In this document: piece after piece, positions 9,301 through 15,667 of the stretch | Numbering within the stretch: the first letter of the stretch is position 1 | How the letters are laid out: each line of letters begins with the position of its first letter | Assembly: GCA_963666535.1 (NCBI GenBank) | Contig: OY762913.1 | Location: forward strand, 3,259,944-3,323,943 | Source: G963666535 sp963666535 | GTDB taxonomy: Bacteria; Bacillota; Clostridia; Oscillospirales; Oscillospiraceae | Reading direction: 5' to 3' | Length of the DNA stretch: 64,000 bases | Notes under the pieces: model-generated | Told to the model about the DNA's origin: nothing | The model's input: only the letters and a program-made list of their open reading frames with translations | Databases searched by the model: none | Translations under genes and position numbers: made by a program

Positions 9301-11282
9301 CGGTCGGACAGTTTGTCGGCGTTGTAAGGCTCGCCCTTGTTGACCGTCGTGTTCACAGTCTCGTTGGTCTGTAGCACATTAGTGGTAACGGTCTGTGCTC
9401 CATCCGCCGCATAGGCGGTGGTGGTCAGGTAGTGATTTACCGTGACAGCGGCGGTCTGATGATTATAGTAGACCTTCAGCACCAGGCCGTCTTGATTAAG
9501 AAGCTTGGTGGTATCCGCCTGCGCAACCGTGTAATAATTGTACTTGGTTTCGTATCCGCTGTCCTGATCGGCCAGAACCGCAGTCGTCCACAAGTCAGCC
9601 TCGCGGTTTCTGGTGTCGGCAGTCACCTTTTCGTAGTTCGCAAAGTCGCCCGTTGTAGCGGTGCCCTGCTTATAATACTCGATGGAATAGTTCACCGTGG
9701 GAACCGCACCCTCCACCTGGGGAACCGTGAAATTCACGGTTTCCATTTTGGCATCAATTTCGTCGCTGGTCAGGCCGCGCAGTTCGTCCTGGCTTGCCAC
9801 AATCAGGTATTTCAGGGAGGTGGTACCGTTAGTAGCATAATCCTGCCCGGTTACAAAGCCAGACGCCGACGTGTTCAGCGTGACCTTATAGGTCAGTGTA
9901 TAGGTATAGGGGTCCCCAATTGCACCACTGCCGGTGGGAATATCATCCCTTAGATTCCAGACGAGTTTGTTGTTGGCGCTGTCCCAATAGTTCACACTGT
10001 CCGGGCTGGTGGAGAACGAGCCACCGTTTGCCACCAGATTAGTGTGATCGAAGTTGATGAAGTTGCCCATGGGGTCGGTGACCATCCAGGCCTGGGTCAG
10101 TTTTCTGATGATGGTACTGATGGATTGCAGGTTGGTCGCCACCGCGGTGCCATTGGCCGCGGAGTAGTTATGGTTCACACCCACAATGTCGCTCAGCCAG
10201 GTGTCGACGGAAATGTAAGAACCGTAATGCTTAAATCCTTGGCCGCTGGTGGCATAGGAAATGGAATACAGGGTCGCCATGCTCTTGATCGTGGTGGCGA
10301 TGGCAGGAACGTCCTCATAATCGGTTTTATTTGTTTCTGTTCCGTTTCCGGAGAAGTGCAAAAATGATGTTTCAGTGGTAGAGGTATCTCTTTCTGACAC
10401 AAAGGCAGTAGGCTTACCATCGGTGAGCAGAATCACATACACGCTGTCGATGTTTTCAATGGCACCTCCGGTAGCAGTACCGGCTGTGAGCAGGTTGCGG
10501 GCCAGCATCAGGCCTCCCTCGATGTTGGTACCGCCCCCGTCGTTATGGGTGGTAACCACATCGTGGGTGTGGGAAGTATTGGTGGGCATGGTGCAGCCCG
10601 GATAGGTGCAGTGCTGGTGATCCGGATGCCTTGAATCATGTAGGCCGCAAATGGAGCAGGTATCACTATCACCGTCATCCCAGTCAGCCCATCTGTCGTC
10701 ACGGATAAAGCTCGTAGCCGTAGTCTTGGAATACCCAAATTTGTTTGCCACAGAGCCCACGCCGCTGGTCACGGAGGCGGCAACGGCATTGCCACCGGCA
10801 TTGGCCTCGGTCCAGGGCAGAACCGTCTTGGCATTGTCACCGAATTCCACGATGGAGACCATGCGCTTGGCGGTACCCGCATCTGTAACATAGCTGCTAA
10901 GAAAGTTGCTGGCTGCGGTTTTTGCTTTGGCCAGTCGAGTAATCCCGTTCTCCTTGTTATTAACCATACTGGTAGAGGTATCCATCACAAGGATGACCGC
11001 CGCGTCGGGGGATACTTTGATTTCATCCAGATCCTGGGTTGTCTTTACCTGCAGGGTGATGTTGAACTCGTTTTCATTGGCGGTACCCGCAATGGTCTTG
11101 GAAACCGCCGCCGCGTAGTTGCCGGTTGTACCGGTAGTACCGTTGTCCTTAAAATAGTCGGTGTGTCCGTTGCTGACGATCTGGCTGCCGCTGTCTGTGG
11201 CGAACGCAGCCACCTGCATCATAGATAGAATCATGGAAATTGCCAGGATCAGGGACAGTGCTTTTTTGACTTGCTTTGCCAT
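6294..11282 (-). CDS. Giant vWA / MucBP-repeat / Cna-B-like surface adhesin with VPQTG motif (C-terminal anchor frameshifted)
   Basis: The product is 1662 residues, starting with a signal peptide (1-28, cleavage near AFA-T). A vWA domain at about 90-300 has the MIDAS motifs DTSTS (101-105), GGGTNIEGG (249-257) and LLTDGKP (285-291), plus a Cys/His-rich insert at 205-240. Then come a SpaA/Cna-like domain (about 385-500) and some ten MucBP-like repeats, each beginning with a pattern such as VTVNHYLTT, ATVQHIYRT or VTVTHTYTT. A Cna-B fold (IYLMQNGTAVYST, GTYTLGERA) and a Pro/Thr/Glu stalk precede VPQTG. The family role is cell-surface adhesion. The ribosome site AAAGGAG precedes ATG 11282, and a c-di-GMP-I-like riboswitch lies just upstream. 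The frame ends prematurely in the sorting signal (stop at 6294). Confidence 0.88.
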   Translation of the reverse strand: MAKQVKKALSLILAISMILSMMQVAAFATDSGSQIVSNGHTDYFKDNGTTGTTGNYAAAVSKTIAGTANENEFNITLQVKTTQDLDEIKVSPDAAVILVMDTSTSMVNNKENGITRLAKAKTAASNFLSSYVTDAGTAKRMVSIVEFGDNAKTVLPWTEANAGGNAVAASVTSGVGSVANKFGYSKTTATSFIRDDRWADWDDGDSDTCSICGLHDSRHPDHQHCTYPGCTMPTNTSHTHDVVTTHNDGGGTNIEGGLMLARNLLTAGTATGGAIENIDSVYVILLTDGKPTAFVSERDTSTTETSFLHFSGNGTETNKTDYEDVPAIATTIKSMATLYSISYATSGQGFKHYGSYISVDTWLSDIVGVNHNYSAANGTAVATNLQSISTIIRKLTQAWMVTDPMGNFINFDHTNLVANGGSFSTSPDSVNYWDSANNKLVWNLRDDIPTGSGAIGDPYTYTLTYKVTLNTSASGFVTGQDYATNGTTSLKYLIVASQDELRGLTSDEIDAKMETVNFTVPQVEGAVPTVNYSIEYYKQGTATTGDFANYEKVTADTRNREADLWTTAVLADQDSGYETKYNYYTVAQADTTKLLNQDGLVLKVYYNHQTAAVTVNHYLTTTAYAADGAQTVTTNVLQTNETVNTTVNKGEPYNADKLSDRNTAPYNSYVFDAVASDPTTISNVTADNNTINLYYTLVTDARALTNVTVFHQYNTYEWVLGTNGVYTKTLVSGTPVVYTSAQDLRATAGYSASTADVTLADGTYTYNSSAVANSGATPLNVTQDVGNRTASITLGEADNTMTLTFVKDVPAPSAAAATIKITHHYTKNVTTIVGGVPVTDTSAPADIVEYLPVSGNCYEGERYTVNASKTQPDGAGTDSYAVNGDSSRQITLTAGENAVTFHYDLSSAPAQTTATVQHIYRTFEEYTTPEGTTNTREKVDACITEDAITIPNLYVGQDYTASLNPSNRTGYTVNDIESSPYTNAVVLGNGGLSITIYYDKDEVEDNRVDASVTVTHTYTTKLSTVVGGVATVVDRPAGTTSETLSGKVGDSYTAAVQTSYNGHDNWTRTDASSLTGVYTAGTNPTVALTYERSDSNLVSATYVANYYYYDWTMTVENGIAGYYDGASKVLSDSSVGTAQDSYQSVQVSLGDGARIGYTADSNNPSTNPTLDAGSNVYDFYFVKQIPLSTVNVAVTHNYSLTTISATGVSTTEPTSASGIATPATIYAGADVTVQAAFNGYTTLDSVTVTSSGNSVTYTQDSNTKAITFPAPSADATVVFHYAKTVDNSVGNEATYSIQHYYRTKDWNGTYSDYVLDENNGTNGNSYATLTVTGTPDYKLDGEGNPTYSLDTVDATGGTLTDGTYTQTIAAGTNTMKFYYTKAIDTREVTTVTVNHIYRVLDSNVTGGYVSESTIQEEFSYVKDGAYVGNNFTATPRTVNGTHTYTSTISDPVDGKKTLVADAASNVINIIYTRNYGEGDLFNVYGNKTYVGLSQSQYPTTTIYLMQNGTAVYSTVVDAEGSFTFQDVAPGTYTLGERANASGYTCSAQYQLVTHSAESNGPTYTNVTSITVNADYVRSECGLLITNTYTAISYGDDDPTPTPKPTPTPTPTDDPTEIPITDPETPLTELPTETEEPEEEIADEAVPQADVPQTGDTSALRGP

Positions 11283-11283
11283 A

Positions 11284-11313
11284 ATTTCGTTCTCCTTTCA
11301 TGGTGAGCGAAAT
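11284..11313 (-). promoter_or_regulatory. Hairpin that can mask the adhesin ribosome binding site
   Basis: On the minus strand ATTTCG (11313-11308) pairs with CGAAAT (11289-11284). Inside it, CUC-ACC can pair with the GGAG of the Shine-Dalgarno sequence. The hairpin follows the riboswitch core by about four bases, so translational control is the likely expression platform. This is a hand-drawn pairing; no folding energy was computed. Confidence 0.5.
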
Positions 11314-11317
11314 ATTT

Positions 11318-11391
11318 GGCGGCCGGGCTGGCATAGCGTTTCCGCTTTAGTCCCCGTGCTTTGCGCCCCGCGGTTTCCCGTCGGTTTGCCC
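11318..11391 (-). promoter_or_regulatory. c-di-GMP-I (GEMM-I) type riboswitch in the adhesin leader
   Basis: Read on the minus strand, the 74 bases hold the GEMM-I landmarks in order. GGGCAAACC comes first, then a P1b stem capped by a GAAA-type tetraloop, then GCGCAAAGC, then CGGGGACUAA. A second stem closed by GGAA leads into CUAUGCCAGCC and finally GGCCGCC. The CUAA and UAUG parts match the tetraloop-receptor strands of the family. Deviations are G instead of A before CGCAAAG and a weak outer P1. The family binds c-di-GMP, and GEMM-Ib variants bind cGAMP. Position 27 bases upstream of a giant adhesin fits known control of clostridial adhesins by this riboswitch class. Confidence 0.78.
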
Positions 11392-11471
11392 TTTTCAACT
11401 ATTTCTGTGCTCGGGGGTTTCCCCCGCTCTCTCTTCTTGTTTCTCGTATTGTCCTGGGTGGCGCCGATTTC

Positions 11472-11963
11472 TCATCCGGCGCTTGCTTGGTCCCTTTCGC
11501 TGGAAAAGCCGGTGTTTGGTGTGGTCAGCACATCGTCCATAAGCCTGATCAGCTCTAGCACACTGCGAAATTGCGCTTCGCACGCCTGATCAATCCACAG
11601 TATACTGCCCTGCCAGCTGGCATGTTGTCGAAATAAAACCTTAATCTGAAAGCTTGCAAGAGCGGCTCGCATATCCTCTGCCTGCTCCCTTGCCTGCTCC
11701 AGCGTGTCGGTTTCCTTCCGTCCGGGAGGGGGCTTGCTCGCTTCTTCAAAGGTCCGGAACTCTACATAAGGCTGTGCGCAGGAAAGCTCACTTAGCAGGG
11801 CATCCAGTTCGAGAAGGAGCTGTGTCATGCTGTGAAACGGAATGTCCCGTCCAAGGTGCGCGTTGAACAACGTTCCCTGGGGGTTCTTCTCGTCATAACT
11901 TGTGATCTTAATGATGCTGGTTTTCATTTCATACGGAACAAATCGTGTGGGCATGATGGGCAC
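11472..11963 (-). CDS. Conserved-looking small protein of unknown function upstream of the adhesin
   Basis: This is a soluble protein of 163 residues if GTG 11963 is used (AGGAGGAG seven bases upstream), or 160 if ATG 11954 is used. There is no signal peptide or membrane helix. The N-terminal part (MKTSIIKITSYDEKNPQGTLFN, written here only as the start of a beta-alpha unit) is followed by a leucine-rich helix (MTQLLLELDALLSEL), a charged linker, and a second globular part containing LFRQHASWQGSILWID. I do not recognise the family. It points the same way as the adhesin and no clear promoter lies between them, so co-transcription with the riboswitch leader is possible. Hairpins overlap its stop codon (11461-11482) and follow it (11411-11426). 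Confidence 0.7.
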   Translation of the reverse strand: MPIMPTRFVPYEMKTSIIKITSYDEKNPQGTLFNAHLGRDIPFHSMTQLLLELDALLSELSCAQPYVEFRTFEEASKPPPGRKETDTLEQAREQAEDMRAALASFQIKVLFRQHASWQGSILWIDQACEAQFRSVLELIRLMDDVLTTPNTGFSSERDQASAG

Positions 11964-12119
11964 CTTTCTCTCCTCCTCTCCCTTGGGGTGTTTCCGTGTT
12001 ACTGGTCTGAGTATAACGACGCCAGGTTACATTTTGGTTATAAATTGCGTTTTTGTGAGAAATAATTCCCTTTTTTTCGAAACTTATTTTCCCCCGCCTG
12101 CTGCCAGAGGTATTTCAGC

Positions 12120-12148
12120 TTGAAAAAATTCCCGGTTCGTGCTACCAT
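12120..12148 (+). promoter_or_regulatory. Promoter of the DtxR-family gene
   Basis: TTGAAA (12120-12125), 17-base spacer and TACCAT (12143-12148), about 32 bases before the ribosome site of the regulator at 12188. Confidence 0.6.
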
Positions 12149-12187
12149 AGAATTATCAATTTTTGCCATGAGGGAAGGGGCTGCTGT

Positions 12188-12571
12188 ATGGAAATTCATG
12201 AATCCGCAGAAGACTACCTGGAAATGATTCTAATGCTTCGGGAGCGACTGGGACAAGTTCGCTCCATCGACATTGCCAGTGAACTGGGCTACTCCAAGCC
12301 CAGTGTCAGCATTGCTATGAAAAAGCTGCGGGAGAACAGCTATATCACAGTAGACCCGGACGGCCTCATTTCTCTCACTGACTCTGGTTACGCCGTGGCC
12401 AGCCGTATTTATGACAAGCACCTCACCCTGACCCAATACCTGATTTCCTTGGGGGTCAACGAAGAGACGGCTCGGCTCGATGCCTGCAAGATTGAGCACG
12501 ACATCAGTGATGAAAGCTTTTTGTGTATCAAGCGCTCCTTTGAACGACTCACAGGGCGATCGCCCTCTTAA
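12188..12571 (+). CDS. DtxR/MntR-family metal-dependent transcriptional repressor (short form)
   Basis: The product has 127 residues: an N-terminal winged helix (SIDIASELGYSKPSVSIAMKKL as recognition region) and a dimerisation/metal domain. It lacks the C-terminal SH3-like domain, as MntR proteins do. Aligning by eye, the metal site contains Asp9 and Glu12 as in MntR, His78, then Cys100, Glu103 and His104 in the order DACKIEH, which is the DtxR/IdeR pattern with Cys. The site is thus mixed, and Mn versus Fe specificity cannot be called. In the family the metal-bound dimer represses uptake genes. The target here is unknown; no metal transporter is adjacent. Confidence 0.88.
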   Translation: MEIHESAEDYLEMILMLRERLGQVRSIDIASELGYSKPSVSIAMKKLRENSYITVDPDGLISLTDSGYAVASRIYDKHLTLTQYLISLGVNEETARLDACKIEHDISDESFLCIKRSFERLTGRSPS

Positions 12572-12576
12572 ATCTA

Positions 12577-12618
12577 CAAAAACCCGGCCCGTACATGCCT
12601 GTACGGGCCGGGTTTTTG
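12577..12618. terminator. Bidirectional terminator between the DtxR gene and the diguanylate cyclase
   Basis: A perfect 18-bp GC-rich stem (12577-12594 with 12601-12618) has a six-base loop. The arms start CAAAAACCC and end GGGTTTTTG, so each strand has a T run. It serves the convergent genes ending at 12571 (+) and 12629 (-). Confidence 0.92.
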
Positions 12619-12628
12619 TATCTCTCAT

Positions 12629-13729
12629 TTAAATTTCTTTCATAACAACACAGCTTTTCCCCTGCCGCTTGCCGACGTACAGGTTGCGATCAGCGGCCCC
12701 GATCACTGTGTTGATCTCATTCAGCCGTGACGTATAGGCCGCGCCAATGGTTATGGTAACTGCTGGGGAATCCCCATTAAAGGTCAGCGACGCGTCCTGA
12801 ATCGCACAGCACAGCTGCTCCAGCATGTTCCGGATGGGTTCCGCCTCCATCCCCGCGATCACGATCAAAAACTCCTCGCCGCCCCAGCGGCCCACGTGCC
12901 CCTGCTCCCCAATCACATCGGAAAGAGTATCCGCCACCTTTTTAAGAACATAATCGCCGCATTGGTGCCCGTAAGTATCGTTAACGCTCTTAAAATCGTC
13001 GATATCGCAAATCACCGCGCAAAAAGACAGGGGCGGTTCCCGCAGGGCCTTTTCGCGGATCGGTTCCATCAGGGCGCGCATCCGGCGGCGGTTATTCAGT
13101 CCCGTCAGCGGATCCAGATTGGACAAACGCGCCAGCTGCGTGTTCTGTTTCCGCAGTTGGGTTTCAACCCTCACAATCGCTCCGCTCAGCAGGATCATAA
13201 CCAGCAGAATCACCAAATTGGCTAACAGGCTGTTGCACACATAGACAACCCGCACCAACGATTCGTTTTGCAGATCGTACAGCGGCGGAACCAACGAGGT
13301 AATCAGCCAAGTGAGATAAAACGCAAGCAGTGAGACCGCACTGTACCTGAGGGGAGCGATACGGGAGGCATACCCACCATCCCCGGTATAGCTGACATAA
13401 AAGGCTGCCGGGACCAGCGCAATGCAGTATAAATGGAACCCATAGCCCCAGCCGAGACACAGAGAGGCGAGCATCTGGTGTAGAATGATTTCGGCGTACA
13501 TCAGCTTGAGTACAAGTGAAAACTGACGCCGGAGCGCCAAGCGAAGCGCGAGCAGATAAATCAAGATGCTGGCTCCGTTGACTGCAACCATGAGCGTAAC
13601 ATTTTGTGAAAGGAAGAAAAAAAGCAGTACCACGTGCACCGCCAGCAGCGAAAGCACAATCGCGCGCTGCCAGGAGTTGAAGTGGAACCCCAAGTTCTTA
13701 TTCACAATTCTCGCAAAAAAAGGCTTCAC
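12629..13729 (-). CDS. Membrane diguanylate cyclase (GGDEF domain, GGEEF signature)
   Basis: The start is GTG 13729, seven bases after GGAGG; the upstream in-frame codons have no ribosome site. The product has 366 residues: about six membrane helices (residues 20-190), a short coiled coil, then a GGDEF domain (200-366). It has NLDPLTGLNNRR at its start, the metal/substrate segment CDIDDFKSVNDTYGH, and the active-site signature RWGGEEF (about 281-287), which is catalytically competent in the family. No RxxD product-inhibition site is seen just before the signature. It should make c-di-GMP at the membrane. Its own leader contains a c-di-GMP riboswitch and terminator, which indicates feedback on synthesis. 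Confidence 0.93.
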   Translation of the reverse strand: MKPFFARIVNKNLGFHFNSWQRAIVLSLLAVHVVLLFFFLSQNVTLMVAVNGASILIYLLALRLALRRQFSLVLKLMYAEIILHQMLASLCLGWGYGFHLYCIALVPAAFYVSYTGDGGYASRIAPLRYSAVSLLAFYLTWLITSLVPPLYDLQNESLVRVVYVCNSLLANLVILLVMILLSGAIVRVETQLRKQNTQLARLSNLDPLTGLNNRRRMRALMEPIREKALREPPLSFCAVICDIDDFKSVNDTYGHQCGDYVLKKVADTLSDVIGEQGHVGRWGGEEFLIVIAGMEAEPIRNMLEQLCCAIQDASLTFNGDSPAVTITIGAAYTSRLNEINTVIGAADRNLYVGKRQGKSCVVMKEI

Positions 13730-13774
13730 ATCAAATCCTCCGCAACAAACCACGTATCCATTCCAATGGTCAGG

Positions 13775-13810
13775 AAAAAGAAAATCCCTCAGTCAACTTC
13801 GTACTGAGGG
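13775..13810 (-). terminator. Riboswitch-linked terminator in the diguanylate cyclase leader
   Basis: On the minus strand, CCCTCAGT (13810-13803) and ACTGAGGG (13793-13786) form the stem, followed by ATTTTCTTTTT. It lies between the riboswitch core and the GTG start, as expected for a transcriptional expression platform. A T run also exists on the plus strand (13812-13817), but no plus-strand gene ends there. Confidence 0.8.
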
Positions 13811-13817
13811 CTTTTTT

Positions 13818-13895
13818 CATGCAACTGGCTGTCTAATCATCCGAGGTGAGACCCTATAGCTTTGCGTCACGGTCTTGCGATCCGTTTTGCCCGTA
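13818..13895 (-). promoter_or_regulatory. c-di-GMP-I (GEMM-I) riboswitch
   Basis: On the minus strand the sequence runs GGGCAAAACGG, a GCAA tetraloop stem, GACGCAAAGC, UAUAGGGUCU, a second stem, then GACAGCCAGUUGC. These match the clostridial GEMM-I consensus closely, including the GNRA loop, the ACGCAAAG ligand-pocket strand and the closing GCAA/UUGC pairing. It sits 90 bases upstream of a GGEEF protein and directly before a terminator. Whether ligand switches the gene on or off cannot be decided by eye. Confidence 0.93.
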
Positions 13896-13965
13896 TTCAC
13901 TTGTCCGCGCACAGAATGCGCCGCAATTTTAATATCCAATTTTTGGTTAATGATTCACAGAGAAT

Positions 13966-13994
13966 ATTATACTATTCACATGCGAAATATGCAA
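13966..13994 (-). promoter_or_regulatory. Promoter of the riboswitch-diguanylate cyclase transcript
   Basis: Minus strand TTGCAT (13994-13989), exactly 17 bases, TATAAT (13971-13966). The predicted start near 13959 is about 65 bases before the riboswitch core. Confidence 0.82.
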
Positions 13995-14084
13995 GTCTTA
14001 TTTTTTTCATCTTGCATATTTGGGATTCCACGTTCCCCTGAGTCGATGCGCTTGTCCCTATCCCCACCGGACCTTGTATACATA

Positions 14085-14119
14085 AAAGTGCTGCGCCTTT
14101 GAAAAAGGTGCAGCACTTT
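14085..14119 (-). terminator. Terminator after livF
   Basis: Arms 14085-14100 and 14105-14119 (AAAGTGCTGC paired with GCAGCACTTT) with a GAAA loop lie three bases past the livF stop on the minus strand. Confidence 0.82.
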
Positions 14120-14122
14120 GGG

Positions 14123-14827
14123 TCAGCCGCCCAGGTACGCCTTCTGAACAGCATCGTTTTTCAGCAGCTCCTCGCCGGTACCGGTGGTCACAATTTTGCC
14201 GGTTTCCAGCACATAGCCCCGGTGCGCAATGGACAGCGCAATTTGCGCGTTCTGCTCCACCAGCAAAATAGTGGTGCCCGCCTGGTTCAGTTCCTTGATA
14301 ATGTCAAAAATCTGTTCCACCAGGATAGGAGCCAAACCCATAGATGGCTCATCCAGCATCAGCAGCTGGGGCTTGGACATCATGGCGCGACCGATTGCCA
14401 GCATCTGCTGCTCGCCGCCGGACAGGGTTCCGGCTACCTGCTTGTATCGCTCCTTCAAGCGGGGAAAGCGCTGATAAACGTCGGCAATGCCGGGGGCGAT
14501 TTCCGTACCCGGGCGGGTATAGCCCCCCATTTCCAGGTTTTCCTCCACCGTCAGCTGGAGAAAAATGCGGCGGCCTTCGGGACAGTGGGCCAAACCGTGC
14601 TCCACAATTTTGTGCGGCGCCATACCCACAATATTTTTCTCTAAAAATGTGGCGGCTCCCGTTTTGGGCTTTAATAATCCGGATACCGTTTTCAAAATAG
14701 TAGATTTACCGGCGCCGTTTGCGCCGATCAGGGTGACAATTTCGCCCTGTTCCACCTGGAAGGAAACGCCCTTGATGGCGTGAATATTGCCGTAATAGAC
14801 ATGGATGTCGTCAACGTTCAGCAGCAT
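14123..14827 (-). CDS. livF: Branched-chain amino-acid ABC transporter ATPase LivF
   Basis: A 234-residue ABC ATPase of normal LivF length. It has Walker A GANGAGKST (about residues 36-44), signature LSGGEQQ, Walker B LLMLDEPSMGL and the His switch LLVEQNAQ. The C-terminus is shorter than LivG, as is usual. It pairs with LivG as the nucleotide-binding engine for the LivH/LivM permease. It is the last gene of a livK-livH-livM-livG-livF transcript and lies three bases downstream of livG. Confidence 0.95.
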   Translation of the reverse strand: MLLNVDDIHVYYGNIHAIKGVSFQVEQGEIVTLIGANGAGKSTILKTVSGLLKPKTGAATFLEKNIVGMAPHKIVEHGLAHCPEGRRIFLQLTVEENLEMGGYTRPGTEIAPGIADVYQRFPRLKERYKQVAGTLSGGEQQMLAIGRAMMSKPQLLMLDEPSMGLAPILVEQIFDIIKELNQAGTTILLVEQNAQIALSIAHRGYVLETGKIVTTGTGEELLKNDAVQKAYLGG

Positions 14828-14830
14828 CGG

Positions 14831-15667
14831 TCAGCCCTCCTTCTTTTTGCCCAGATAGGCTTCGATGACCTCGGGGTTAGCCTGGATCTCTGTGGGAGTG
14901 CCCTTGGCGATAATTTTGCCGTAGTTAAGTACCGCGATCCCCTCGCAGATATTCATAACCAGACTCATATCATGCTCGATCAGCATCACAGCGATTTGAA
15001 AGGTATCCCGAATTTTTTGGATGTTCTCCATGAGCTCGGCAGTCTCAGAGGGGTTCATCCCCGCCGCCGGCTCATCCAGAAGCAGCAGACTGGGATTGGT
15101 ACCCAGCGCCCTTACAATCTCCAGTCGGCGCTGCGCGCCGTAGGGCAGACTGCCTGCCTGATGGCCTTCCAAATCCTGCATGTCGAAGATAGACAGCAGC
15201 TCCAGCGCCCGCGCGCGGGTCACCGCCTCCTCCTTCCAGAAGGAAGGCAGCCGGAACATCGCGTGGGGCAGCTTGTACCCCATTTCGTTGTGCAGGCCGA
15301 TCAGCACATTGTCCATGACCGACAGCTGTTTGAACAGGCGAATGTTCTGGAACGTACGGGCAATGCCGGCCTTATTGGCCTGTACGGTATTCATGTTGGC
15401 CGTGTCACGACCGTCCAGCAGGATGGTGCCGCGGGTGGGCTGATACACCTTGGTCAGCAGGTTAAATACCGTAGTCTTACCGGCGCCGTTTGGTCCGATA
15501 AGCCCGGCGATCTCGGTGCGGCCAATGGCCATGTTAAAATCATCCACCGCCGTCAGGCCACCGAAATCGATCCCCAAATGGCTGGCTTCCAAAATGGGTG
15601 TCTTATCCACATCCCGTTCCGGGATAATATTGGTGTTGGGCACGGGAACCAGCTTGGTCTTATCCAT
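14831..15667 (-). CDS. livG: Branched-chain amino-acid ABC transporter ATPase LivG
   Basis: A 278-residue ABC ATPase with Walker A GPNGAGKTT, signature LPYGAQRRLEI (the LivG variant of LSGGQ), Walker B LLLLDEPAAGMNP and LIEHDMSLVM. The NPSET stretch after Walker B and the EAYLGKKK C-terminus are LivG features. About 25 extra residues precede the domain. The gene overlaps the livM end by eight bases and is followed by livF. The substrate class (Leu/Ile/Val) is taken from the five-gene context. Confidence 0.95.
   Translation of the reverse strand: MDKTKLVPVPNTNIIPERDVDKTPILEASHLGIDFGGLTAVDDFNMAIGRTEIAGLIGPNGAGKTTVFNLLTKVYQPTRGTILLDGRDTANMNTVQANKAGIARTFQNIRLFKQLSVMDNVLIGLHNEMGYKLPHAMFRLPSFWKEEAVTRARALELLSIFDMQDLEGHQAGSLPYGAQRRLEIVRALGTNPSLLLLDEPAAGMNPSETAELMENIQKIRDTFQIAVMLIEHDMSLVMNICEGIAVLNYGKIIAKGTPTEIQANPEVIEAYLGKKKEG

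Noticed and set aside
6621..10367. Several long plus-strand open frames (for example 6621-7640, 8235-9374, 9432-9953)
   Set aside because: They lie opposite the repeat-rich adhesin gene, have no ribosome sites, and their composition (Gly/Ile/Val/His-rich, no domains) is what the antisense of Thr/Ser/Tyr-rich codons gives.
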